From Bryobacterales bacterium (GTDB lineage Bacteria; Acidobacteriota; Terriglobia; Bryobacterales; Bryobacteraceae): 7,861 nucleotides of DNA. This document shows positions 1 through 6,932 of the stretch, piece by piece; position 1 is the stretch's first letter; each line of letters starts with the position of its first letter. The notes below the pieces were generated by a model, which saw only the letters and a list, made by a program, of their open reading frames with translations, searched no databases and was not told where the DNA came from. Where the stretch lies: positions 1 to 7,861 of the forward strand of contig JANXQZ010000047.1 of NCBI GenBank assembly GCA_025353235.1, in the 5' to 3' direction. The translations under genes and the position numbers were made by a program.

Positions 1-85
1 CCAGAATGTCCTTAAAAAGCGCTCGCACCCGCTCGGCTTCCCGGCTGTAAATGATCGCGTGGATGCCGCTGACGAGATTTGGCAT
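1..85 (-). CDS. VOC (glyoxalase/bleomycin-resistance) family protein, N-terminal fragment
   Basis: Reading the minus strand leftwards from the ATG at 85-83 gives 28 residues, beginning MPNLVSGIHAIIYSREAER and continuing VRALFKDIL, before the window ends. A beta strand (GIHAIIYS) followed by a helix with the R-x-x-F-K-D-I-L pattern is how the first beta-alpha unit of vicinal-oxygen-chelate proteins looks. These are small metal-binding enzymes or binding proteins with varied substrates, so no reaction can be assigned. An alternative in-frame ATG at 100-98 would add five residues (MYNLR), but it would overlap the tilS start, and a TATAAT box lies between the two ATGs, so 85 is preferred. The gene is divergent from tilS. 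The fragment is short, so the family call rests on one motif and is moderately sure. Confidence 0.6.
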   Translation of the reverse strand, partial: MPNLVSGIHAIIYSREAERVRALFKDIL

Positions 86-91
86 CCTGAG

Positions 92-97
92 ATTATA
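92..97 (-). promoter_or_regulatory. Candidate -10 box of the VOC-family gene
   Basis: The minus strand reads TATAAT at 97-92, a perfect sigma-70 -10 hexamer. It ends six bases before the preferred ATG at 85. A transcript starting at the usual distance would begin at or next to that ATG, so the mRNA could be leaderless, and no usable SD site is seen. No good -35 hexamer stands 16-18 bases upstream, so this is a candidate only. Confidence 0.35.
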
Positions 98-98
98 C

Positions 99-1496
99 AT
101 GAACCGGGTTCTGCAAACCATCGAGCGACACAAAATGTTCAGGCCCAGCATGCGCGTAGGCATGGCGGTTTCCGGGGGCCTCGATTCCATCTGCCTTCTT
201 CACTTGCTCCGCGACATGGCACCGCATTGGAACCTGCACCTGAGCGTGGTCCATATCGAACACGGCATTCGCGGCGAAGCGTCGCGGGCCGACGCTGAAT
301 TCGTCTGTGAGATTGCCGCTCGATTCGGCCTTCCTTTTCACCTTCTGGAAGCGCAACTCGCGAGCTCTACAGAGAATCTCGAACAGGCCGCCCGCCGCGC
401 TCGTCAAGGTTTCTTCCAAGCCCTGATCAGTGCTGGAACCGTAGACAGGATCGCGACTGGGCACACCCGCTCCGATCAGGCTGAAACCGTACTGTATCGT
501 ATCCTGCGAGGCGCCGGGTTCTCCGGTCTGAGGGGTGTCCTGCCAGTTACCAAGCAGGGTGTAGTTCGGCCTTTGCTGGATGTGGAGCGCACGGAAATAG
601 AGGCATGGATGCGCGAGCACAAGATCGAATGGCGCGAAGACCAAACGAACACGGATCGCACTTTCGCCCGCAACCGCCTTCGGCACGAAATCCTGCCTCT
701 CCTGCGTCAAGCGTTCAATCCCCACCTCGACAGCGGGTTGGCACAGCTTGCGGATTTGGCCCGCGATGAGGAAGACTACTGGAACGGGCTGCTCCCTCTC
801 GTCGTATCGAAAGCAGGAGCGGTTTTCTGGCGAGCGGCGGATTTGGCAGCAGCCCACCCCGCCATGGCGCGGCGAACTGTTCGGAGGATCTTCGAGAGCG
901 TAAGAGGTGATCTGCGGCAAATCGATTTCTCCCACGTGGAGACGGTTCTCGAAATGGCACGCTCAGAGTCAGGAAGCGGGCGCGCGCAGTTGCCAGGACT
1001 GGACATCTTTCGCTCATTCGATTGGATTCGGGTGGCCCCGGCCGGTTTTGACTCAGGCCGAAGGAGAGATTTTTCAACGGCCATCGGCGTTCCAGGTTCT
1101 GCTGGTCTTCCCGGTGGTTCGGCTTCGGTTACATTGACGTTAATTGATCCCGGGGAGGGCGATGGAGCGCATGATAAAGTAAGGAGTGAGTTAGATTGGC
1201 AGCGCCTTTCCTGTTTTCCCAATTCGGATGCCGTCGGTCAGTGCGGCGCGGCTTCGGTTCTGCTGGAACTCCGAAACTGGAGACCAGGTGATCGATACCG
1301 GCCAGCCGGAGAATCCCGCGAACGTAAGATCAAGGATTTTTTTCAAGAGGCTCGAATTCCGCTTTGGGACAGAAGAGACTGGCCCGTGCTCGTTTTGGAC
1401 GGAAGGATCGTTTGGGCTCGGCGCTTCGGTCCCGCGACGGATTTTGCAGCTCCGGATCGCGATTGCAAACGCGTCGCGATACATGAAGAGCCCTGA
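99..1496 (+). CDS. tilS: tRNA(Ile)-lysidine synthetase TilS
   Basis: TilS is the cytoplasmic enzyme that uses ATP and lysine to turn C34 of the AUA-reading tRNA-Ile2 into lysidine, changing its codon and amino-acid identity; it is normally essential. With the start at 99 the protein has 465 residues, normal for the family. Visible marks are the PP-loop SGGLDS at residues 25-30, HIEHGIRGEAS near 53-63, GHTRSDQAETV at 121-131, and the block EDQTN...RNRLRHE at about 181-197. The C-terminal TilS domain follows, with RPGDRYRPAG at about 395-404 and KIKDFFQEARIPLWDR at 410-425. The longer reading from 51 adds 16 residues unlike the family N-terminus and runs through the divergent VOC gene, so ATG 99 is chosen; its SD is weak. 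A later ATG at 135 would still keep the PP-loop. It is followed by ftsH, with no hpt between them. Confidence 0.95.
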   Translation: MNRVLQTIERHKMFRPSMRVGMAVSGGLDSICLLHLLRDMAPHWNLHLSVVHIEHGIRGEASRADAEFVCEIAARFGLPFHLLEAQLASSTENLEQAARRARQGFFQALISAGTVDRIATGHTRSDQAETVLYRILRGAGFSGLRGVLPVTKQGVVRPLLDVERTEIEAWMREHKIEWREDQTNTDRTFARNRLRHEILPLLRQAFNPHLDSGLAQLADLARDEEDYWNGLLPLVVSKAGAVFWRAADLAAAHPAMARRTVRRIFESVRGDLRQIDFSHVETVLEMARSESGSGRAQLPGLDIFRSFDWIRVAPAGFDSGRRRDFSTAIGVPGSAGLPGGSASVTLTLIDPGEGDGAHDKVRSELDWQRLSCFPNSDAVGQCGAASVLLELRNWRPGDRYRPAGESRERKIKDFFQEARIPLWDRRDWPVLVLDGRIVWARRFGPATDFAAPDRDCKRVAIHEEP

Positions 1497-1523
1497 CATT
1501 GAATCGATTAGCTCATTTGTAAC

Positions 1524-1560
1524 GTCTCATCGACGTAAGGGTTTTTGCAGCCGATGAGGC
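1524..1560 (+). promoter_or_regulatory. Inverted repeat in the tilS-ftsH gap (possible 5'-leader hairpin of ftsH)
   Basis: GTCTCATCG at 1524-1532 can pair with CGATGAGGC at 1552-1560: nine pairs, one of them G-U, around a 19-base loop that contains TTTTT. It ends eight bases before the ftsH SD (GGAGAAGG, 1568-1575). The T-run is in the loop rather than after the stem, so it is not an intrinsic terminator on the + strand. It could be a leader hairpin, a processing site or a protein site. I recognise no riboswitch class here. Confidence 0.35.
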
Positions 1561-1576
1561 ACGGTTTGGAGAAGGC

Positions 1577-3499
1577 ATGAATTCGAATATTAAGACCGCA
1601 ATATTTTGGGTTGTCATCGTAATGGTCGTGGTGCTGCTTTGGACCGTGGTGAAGCAGTCCAAGTCCCGACCTGACGCCCAATTGTCGTTCACCCAGTTGA
1701 TGACCGAGGTCGATAACGAGCGAGTAAAGACGATCACCCTGACCGGGAACGACGCCCATGGCGCGTTCGCGAACGACCAGGGCGAATTTCACGCCGTAAT
1801 TCCCCCGAACTATCAGCCTTTGATCGAAGGACTTCGAACCAAGAAAGTGGAAGTTAAGTTTGGAAAGGAGAGTGGCAGCGGCTGGGTTTCGCTGCTCATT
1901 AATGCAATTCCTTTCGTGCTTCTGCTCGCGTTCTGGATTTTCATGATGCGGCAAATGCAAAGCGGCGGGAATAAGGCGCTCAGTTTTGGCAAGAGCCGCG
2001 CCCGGCTGCACTCTTCGCAGCAGAAGAAAGTAACCTTCAAAGACGTGGCCGGCGTTGAAGAAGCCAAGGAAGAGCTGCAAGAGATCATCGAGTTTCTGCG
2101 CGAGCCTCAGAAGTTCCAGAAGCTAGGCGGCCGCATTCCTAAGGGAGTGTTGCTGGTCGGACCTCCTGGAACCGGCAAGACGCTGCTGGCGCGTGCCATC
2201 GCGGGCGAAGCCAATGTGCCGTTTTTCTCGATTTCCGGTTCGGACTTCGTGGAGATGTTCGTAGGCGTAGGTGCAAGCCGAGTTCGCGATCTCTTTGAGC
2301 AGGGCAAGAAGAACGCGCCCTGCATCATTTTCATAGACGAGATCGACGCAGTAGGCCGCCATCGCGGGGCTGGTCTCGGCGGCGGACACGACGAGCGCGA
2401 GCAGACCCTGAACCAACTCCTAGTGGAGATGGACGGCTTCGAATCGAACGAAGGCGTAATCCTGGTTGCCGCAACCAACCGTCCCGACGTGCTTGATCCG
2501 GCTCTTCTCAGGCCGGGCCGTTTTGATCGAAGGGTTGTAGTTGGCCGCCCCGACGTCAAGGGCCGTGAGATGATCCTGCGAGTCCATTCGAAGAAGACTC
2601 CGCTGGCAGACGACGTCGATCTTTCCGTACTGGCTCGGGGCACACCAGGTTTTGCTGGTGCGGACCTTGCGAATCTGGTCAACGAAGCCGCGCTTGTGGC
2701 GGCACGTCAGAATCGCAAAGTTGTTACGATGTGGGATTTCGAGCTGGCGAAAGACAAAGTCATGATGGGCGTGGAGCGAAGATCGCTCATCATCAGCGAC
2801 GAGGAAAAGAAAAACACCGCTTATCACGAGGCTGGCCACGCTTTGGTTGCCGCGCTGATCCCGCGGGCAGATCCGCTGCATAAAGTGACGATCATCCCTC
2901 GCGGCATGGCGCTGGGCGTTACGATGCAATTGCCGGTCGATGATAAGCACTCCTACGATAAGGATTATCTCGAAGCGCAGCTAGCCATTTTGATGTCGGG
3001 CCGGATCGCTGAAGAGATCTTTATGCACCACATCACCACCGGTGCGGGCAACGATATCGAACGTGCCACCGACATGGCGCGCAAGATGGTGTGCGAGTGG
3101 GGCATGAGCGAGTTGGGGCCGATGAGTTTCGGCAAGAAAGAAGAGCAGATCTTCTTGGGTCGCGAGATTGCGCAGCATCGCGACTATAGCGAAGCCACCG
3201 CGATCCGTATTGACGAGCAGGTGCGCAAACTTGTCGAGCAGGGTTATGCGACTGCTCGAAAGATCATCCAGGATAAGTCGGAGGCGATGATTCGCATCGC
3301 AGAAGCGCTGCTCGAAAGAGAAGTACTCGATGGTGCTGAAGTAAAACTGCTGATCGATGGTGGAACATTGCCGGTGTTCACGAGCACGCGGTCAACAGGA
3401 CCAACCGATGGATCGGAGAAGCCGCAGCAGGTAATCCGTCCTGAGGGTGGGAAAGGCGTTACGGGCCTGCTCGGGGGCGAGCGCCCTCAGCCAGCGTAA
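1577..3499 (+). CDS. ftsH: ATP-dependent zinc metalloprotease FtsH
   Basis: FtsH is a hexameric inner-membrane AAA+ protease that pulls damaged membrane proteins and some soluble regulators through its pore and degrades them. The 640 residues show the full plan: a membrane helix at about 8-25, a periplasmic domain to about 100, a second helix at about 103-124, then the cytoplasmic part. That part has Walker A GPPGTGKT (195-202), pore motif FVG (228-230), Walker B IIFIDEID (250-257), the second region of homology around [10 protein letters not shown] to RPGRFDR (299-318), the zinc site HEAGH (417-421) and the third ligand Asp in [12 protein letters not shown] (D493). All key residues are present, so the protein should be active. 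The tail from about 600 is Pro/Gly-rich and probably disordered. The start is fixed by GGAGAAGG five to eight bases upstream. It lies 80 bases after tilS, probably in one operon, and is closed by a terminator. Confidence 0.98.
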   Translation: MNSNIKTAIFWVVIVMVVVLLWTVVKQSKSRPDAQLSFTQLMTEVDNERVKTITLTGNDAHGAFANDQGEFHAVIPPNYQPLIEGLRTKKVEVKFGKESGSGWVSLLINAIPFVLLLAFWIFMMRQMQSGGNKALSFGKSRARLHSSQQKKVTFKDVAGVEEAKEELQEIIEFLREPQKFQKLGGRIPKGVLLVGPPGTGKTLLARAIAGEANVPFFSISGSDFVEMFVGVGASRVRDLFEQGKKNAPCIIFIDEIDAVGRHRGAGLGGGHDEREQTLNQLLVEMDGFESNEGVILVAATNRPDVLDPALLRPGRFDRRVVVGRPDVKGREMILRVHSKKTPLADDVDLSVLARGTPGFAGADLANLVNEAALVAARQNRKVVTMWDFELAKDKVMMGVERRSLIISDEEKKNTAYHEAGHALVAALIPRADPLHKVTIIPRGMALGVTMQLPVDDKHSYDKDYLEAQLAILMSGRIAEEIFMHHITTGAGNDIERATDMARKMVCEWGMSELGPMSFGKKEEQIFLGREIAQHRDYSEATAIRIDEQVRKLVEQGYATARKIIQDKSEAMIRIAEALLEREVLDGAEVKLLIDGGTLPVFTSTRSTGPTDGSEKPQQVIRPEGGKGVTGLLGGERPQPA

Positions 3500-3509
3500 G
3501 CTTTACTGG

Positions 3510-3541
3510 CGCGGTCGGTTCAGACCATCGACCGCGTTTTT
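3510..3541 (+). terminator. Intrinsic terminator after ftsH
   Basis: CGCGGTCG at 3510-3517 pairs perfectly with CGACCGCG at 3529-3536 around an 11-base loop (two more weak pairs are possible), directly followed by TTTTT at 3537-3541 and a pyrimidine-rich stretch. It starts 10 bases after the ftsH stop. A shorter competing stem GGTC/GACC (3513-3516 with 3523-3526) exists within it. It works on the + strand only. Confidence 0.85.
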
Positions 3542-3550
3542 CCTTTCTGA

Positions 3551-4240
3551 ATGATCCCTTCCTTTCCCGTTTACATCTTTGACGTCGACGGTACCCTGGT
3601 CGACTCCCAGCACGATATCTGCGGCGCCATTCAGGAAGTGCTCTCGTACAATTCGCGAACGGACGTTGAGCACGCCTTCCTCCGCAAATACATAGGCCGC
3701 CACCTGATCGATCTTTTTCAGGATCTCTTCCCCTCCTATACCGCTAGCCAAATTGAAGAGTTGATCGTCCACTATCGGCGCGTTTACCCGGCCCGCAATC
3801 ACGCCATGACCCGCGCTTATCCGGGCGTTCTAGAAGCGCTGGCCTGCCTCCCCGGCAAGAAATCGACCGCTACCACCAAGGGAACCCCCACTACGCAGAT
3901 CGTGCTGGAACTCTTCGGCCTGCTCCCCTATTTCGACCATGTGCAGGGCACCGACGGGTTTCCGGCGAAGCCTCAACCAGATGTGATCTTCGCATCGCTG
4001 AAGGGTTTGGGAGCGACCCCGCAAGAGTGCCTGTTCGTAGGAGATTCACCAGCCGACATGGAGGCTGGAAAGCGAGCGGGCGTAAAGACATGCGCCGTTC
4101 TCTATGGCTACGGAACAAGGGAAGACATGGCACCCTGGGAGCCAGACTATTGGGTCACGGACCTAAGGCAGCTATGCGCCCCTGCGATCAGCCGTGACCA
4201 AAGTGCATCAGCCAGCCCAAACCGATCAGTGCCGCGATAA
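3551..4240 (+). CDS. HAD-superfamily hydrolase, phosphoglycolate phosphatase-like
   Basis: A 229-residue soluble phosphatase of the HAD superfamily, Gph/PGPase-like branch with a helical cap. Motif I is DVDGT (nucleophile D11, acid/base D13). Motif II is the Thr in ATTKG (about T108, where relatives often have TNK). Motif III is the Lys in FPAKPQPD (K140). Motif IV is GDSPADM (D165, D169). The cap covers about residues 15-85. Family members dephosphorylate small phosphosugars or 2-phosphoglycolate, but the substrate cannot be read from the sequence. The ATG at 3551 is the only sensible start because motif I follows at once; no SD is visible and the ftsH terminator ends nine bases before. The last 17 residues (Ser/Pro-rich) are coded where a convergent gene overlaps and look unconserved. 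It has no clear operon partner on its strand. Confidence 0.9.
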   Translation: MIPSFPVYIFDVDGTLVDSQHDICGAIQEVLSYNSRTDVEHAFLRKYIGRHLIDLFQDLFPSYTASQIEELIVHYRRVYPARNHAMTRAYPGVLEALACLPGKKSTATTKGTPTTQIVLELFGLLPYFDHVQGTDGFPAKPQPDVIFASLKGLGATPQECLFVGDSPADMEAGKRAGVKTCAVLYGYGTREDMAPWEPDYWVTDLRQLCAPAISRDQSASASPNRSVPR

Positions 4241-4373
4241 AGTACCCGAAGCACCTCGCCCCGTAGCGAATTCGGTCGGCATCGGTCTTCTTGGTAACGA
4301 CACCCATAACGACGGAGGTGAACAGTGCGAAAAGCACCGCCGCTTCAAAGTGCGAAAGATTCATTCTGGGCAT
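4188..4373 (-). CDS. Small membrane protein, 61 aa, unknown function
   Basis: I do not recognise this family. The protein begins MPRMNLSHFEAAVLFALF and has two likely membrane helices, about residues 9-27 and 40-57, joined by a charged loop (KKTDADRIRYGAR), with a short His/Gly tail. The ATG at 4373-4371 overlaps the TAA of the preceding minus-strand gene as TAATG, which implies translational coupling. A GAGGAAGA stretch at 4388-4381 offers an SD seven bases away. A second ATG at 4364 (MNLSH) is possible. A longer in-frame reading from 4508 only translates the neighbour out of frame and is rejected. The 3' end overlaps the HAD gene tail to tail by 53 bases. The coding call rests on the hydrophobic pattern, the coupling and the SD. 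Confidence 0.7.
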   Translation of the reverse strand: MPRMNLSHFEAAVLFALFTSVVMGVVTKKTDADRIRYGARCFGYFIAALIGLGWLMHFGHG

Positions 4374-4789
4374 TAGGTTTTCTTCCTCGTGGCGATCTCG
4401 TAGGCGTCCACCATCGCTAGTATATTCAACAACCCCGCTCCTACGAGAAACTTGGTCCCATAGTCGTGAACATGACCTGCCACATCCGGCTGTGAATAGC
4501 CAAACCACGTGGCTAGCAGATAGAGCAGCCCCGACGCAAGATCGCCGATAAATCCGCCGCAGTAAATAATCGTGGTCAGGATGTCGCCAGTCTGGGGCTG
4601 GAACATCGCTCCGCGCATCATCAGGCCGAGCAGAAACATCGCGACTACCGAAACCAAGATGAGCCCGCCCCGTCCATTGCGCTTCAGCAGAAAATGGCCA
4701 CCGCCGGGAACGAGCCAGCCCAGGCCAACTGCAGGAGCCCAGTCTTTCAAGGGCGCCATTGGCTCTTTAATCTTCTGCGTGGTTGCCAT
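4373..4789 (-). CDS. Small multi-pass membrane protein with PGGGHF motif (possibly DUF6677-like)
   Basis: A 138-residue membrane protein with about four hydrophobic segments: 17-35 (containing GWLVPGGGHFLLKRNGRGG just across its end), 41-58, 70-95 and 111-130. It ends with DAYEIATRKKT. The PG-x-GH...G-x-G element in the first hairpin and the late D-A-Y-E-I-A resemble TM2-domain-like small membrane proteins and, from memory, the uncharacterised DUF6677 family; that family name is tentative. No catalytic motif is seen. It is the first gene of a two-gene minus-strand unit, sharing TAATG with the 61-aa gene after it, and is divergent from the TolC-family gene 172 bases away. No SD precedes the ATG at 4789; a palindrome sits there instead. 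An internal ATG at residue 11 (MAPLKDW) is an alternative start. Confidence 0.8.
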   Translation of the reverse strand: MATTQKIKEPMAPLKDWAPAVGLGWLVPGGGHFLLKRNGRGGLILVSVVAMFLLGLMMRGAMFQPQTGDILTTIIYCGGFIGDLASGLLYLLATWFGYSQPDVAGHVHDYGTKFLVGAGLLNILAMVDAYEIATRKKT

Positions 4790-4790
4790 G

Positions 4791-4806
4791 TGCTAACAGT
4801 TTAGCA
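4791..4806. repeat. Perfect palindrome TGCTAA-N4-TTAGCA abutting a start codon
   Basis: TGCTAA at 4791-4796 and TTAGCA at 4801-4806 form a perfect 6-bp inverted repeat with spacer CAGT. It ends one base before the minus-strand ATG at 4789, where an SD would normally be. On the minus strand the same bases also give an extended -10-like TGC-TAAACT (4806-4798), which would place transcription start at or next to the ATG. It may be an operator, a hairpin on the mRNA 5' end, or part of a leaderless promoter. Nothing shows which. Confidence 0.4.
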
Positions 4807-4961
4807 AGCCGCCTCATAGTCAAGCCCGTGTAACCTCTGCCAGGGCGAGATGCGTTAATAAGATAACCCAACCGGCGTGATACCATGAGAGAAAATTCGA
4901 ACTGCGGTATGCCCGCTTACGTTTTCCAGTTCTTAAATCCCCGGTCGCGCGAAGGACAATT

Positions 4962-6932
4962 ATGGCTAGCATGAAGTCTCACATGGCAATAGTATGCGTG
5001 TGCCTGCTGATGGCGCAGGCGATCGACGCCCAGCAATTTTCGGGATCGGTAGTCTCGCCGCCACCTAAGAAAGGCTTCTTCTCCAATCTCATCCGGCCCT
5101 ACCGGGAATGGGATATCGCGCCCATCGATCTAGCTAACTCTAACCGTCTAGAATCCTTGATTCGCGCAGGCAAAATATATCTATCTTTGCAAGATACAAT
5201 CGCGCTCGCGCTGGAGAACAACCTCGAGATCGCGTTGCAGCGCTACACGCCGTTGCAGGCCGAATCGGATTTATTGCGCGCCAAGGCGGGCGGCCTTCTC
5301 CGAGGTGTTCCTCAATCCGTGCAAAACGGCCCTTCCAGCGCGGGGGGGAACTTCCTTCTCGGCGGTGGCGGAGGAGGCGGTTCTACTTCGTCGAGTTCCA
5401 CCGGCGGAGTTAGCTCCAACGGCGTGATCACGCAGCTGGGTCCCACAACTCCAAATTTCGACCCGGTGCTGCAGGGCACCATCAGTTGGGGCCACCTAAC
5501 TTCCCCCCAAACGAACTTGTTTTCCTACGGCACAAATGCGTTGGTGCAGACCAACAAACTCGCGAACTTGGCGTTAACGCAGGGTTTCTCGAGCGGCGCG
5601 AACGCCACCCTCACTTACAACAACCTCTTCACGTCGGCCAATAGCGGTCGATTTGACGTCAACCCGTACACAAATTCGAGTTTGGACCTGCTAGTCACGC
5701 AGCCTTTGCTTCAGGGCTTCGGGTTCGCAGTTAACAACCGGCAGATCCGAGTTGCCAGGAACAACGTGCGGGCCGCCGACCTGACGTTTCGGCAGCAAGT
5801 GATCACAACGGTGGCAAACGTCGTTGGATTGTATTGGGACCTGGTGAATCTGAACTCGTCCGTCAAGGTAGCTCGCGAATCGCTGAGCGTGTCGGAAAAA
5901 CTCTTTAACGACAATAAGAAGCAGGTTGAAATCGGGACGCTCGCGCCCATTGAGATCGTGCGCGCCGAGGCCGAAGTAGCCTCCAATCAGCAAAACCTAA
6001 CTGTGGCCGAGACCAACGTTCTGCAGCAGGAAACGATTATTAAGAACGCTTTGAGCCGTAACGGCGTAGCGAGTCCAACCGTCGCGGAAGCGCGCATCGT
6101 GCCCACGGATTCGATTCACATTCCGGATGTCGAGCCGGTGGAGCCAATTCAGGACTTGGTTACCGAGGCGCTAGGGGAAAGGCCCGAGCTCGCCAGCAGC
6201 CGCATCAATCTCGAGAACAGCGAGATCCAGCTGATTGGCAGCAAGAGCGGCCTGCTTCCCACTATTTCGGCTTTTGCCGAAGCCACCAACCATGCCCAAG
6301 CGGGCAACATCAATTCCCTGCCTCTCCTGGATGCAAGCGGTAAACCGAGCGGACTGGTGCGCAACCCCAGCTCCGTCGATTCATTTTTTGTGGGCGGTTA
6401 TGGAACAGTTTTGGGCCAGCTGTTCGGCCGGAATTTCCCGGATTACCGCGTCGGGTTGAGCCTGAATATTCCACTCCGGAACCGCGCGGCGGAAGCTGAC
6501 TACATTCGCGATCGTCTGAACTTGCGCGTATCGCAGGTAAACTTGCAGCTCCAGGTTAATCAAATTCGAGTAGATGTGCAGAATGCTCTGATCGGGTCGC
6601 AGCAAGCGCGCGCACGCTATCAAACTGCCTTGAAGCAGCGCGCCCTTGAAGAGCAAACACTAGATGCCGAGCAGAAAAAATATGCGCTCGGCGCTTCCAC
6701 CATCTATCTGGTGATTCAAACGCAGCGCGATCTGGCCACGGCCCAATCATCCGAGGTCACCGCTCTGGCTCAATACGCCCGCGCTCGCGTGACGCTGGAT
6801 CAAGCGACGGGCCGGGTACTGAAGCAGTACAACGTGGACATCTCAGAGGCGCAAAAAGGAGTTGTCTCTCGTCCGCCGTCCGCACTTCCAGTTCTAGATC
6901 AAAACGGCAATTTGGGGAACGGCAAGAGATAG
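4962..6932 (+). CDS. TolC-family outer-membrane efflux protein with Gly-rich insert
   Basis: A 656-residue precursor of the outer-membrane channel of a type I secretion or RND/ABC efflux complex, which forms a trimeric beta-barrel with a periplasmic alpha-tunnel. A signal peptide covers about 1-23 (hydrophobic IVCVCLLMAQA, cleavage probably near IDA-QQ). The two OEP repeats are visible: LSLQDTIALALENNLEI (75-91), YWDLV (291-295) and IGTLAPIEIVRAEAEVA (324-340) in the first; ERPELASSRINL (406-417), LLPTISAFAE (431-440) and YALGASTIYLVIQTQRDLA (574-592) in the second. It is longer than the usual 430-500 residues, largely because of about 150 residues between the first helix and the first barrel strands, including a Gly7 run and Ser-rich stretch (126-155). 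The ATG at 4962 has AAGGA (4952-4956) five bases upstream; M4 at 4971 is the alternative. No adaptor or pump gene is adjacent, so its partners are elsewhere. Confidence 0.92.
   Translation: MASMKSHMAIVCVCLLMAQAIDAQQFSGSVVSPPPKKGFFSNLIRPYREWDIAPIDLANSNRLESLIRAGKIYLSLQDTIALALENNLEIALQRYTPLQAESDLLRAKAGGLLRGVPQSVQNGPSSAGGNFLLGGGGGGGSTSSSSTGGVSSNGVITQLGPTTPNFDPVLQGTISWGHLTSPQTNLFSYGTNALVQTNKLANLALTQGFSSGANATLTYNNLFTSANSGRFDVNPYTNSSLDLLVTQPLLQGFGFAVNNRQIRVARNNVRAADLTFRQQVITTVANVVGLYWDLVNLNSSVKVARESLSVSEKLFNDNKKQVEIGTLAPIEIVRAEAEVASNQQNLTVAETNVLQQETIIKNALSRNGVASPTVAEARIVPTDSIHIPDVEPVEPIQDLVTEALGERPELASSRINLENSEIQLIGSKSGLLPTISAFAEATNHAQAGNINSLPLLDASGKPSGLVRNPSSVDSFFVGGYGTVLGQLFGRNFPDYRVGLSLNIPLRNRAAEADYIRDRLNLRVSQVNLQLQVNQIRVDVQNALIGSQQARARYQTALKQRALEEQTLDAEQKKYALGASTIYLVIQTQRDLATAQSSEVTALAQYARARVTLDQATGRVLKQYNVDISEAQKGVVSRPPSALPVLDQNGNLGNGKR

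Noticed and set aside
51..98. Upstream ATG extending tilS by 16 residues
   Set aside because: The extra residues do not resemble TilS starts and the DNA codes the VOC-family N-terminus on the other strand.
93..935. Long minus-strand open frame (280 codons) opposite tilS
   Set aside because: It mirrors the conserved tilS frame, has no domain-like pattern, and arises from GC-rich codon use.
1499..1525. Possible ftsH promoter, TTGAAT then TAACGT
   Set aside because: The spacing is 15 bases and the -10 is poor; read-through from tilS explains expression well enough.
1508..2950. Several minus-strand open frames opposite ftsH, up to 191 codons
   Set aside because: All lie across the invariant AAA+ and protease motifs of ftsH; their translations are low-complexity or patternless.
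4374..4508. Extended 106-codon version of the small membrane protein
   Set aside because: The added 45 residues lie out of frame within the 138-aa gene; the TAATG overlap and SD support the start at 4373.
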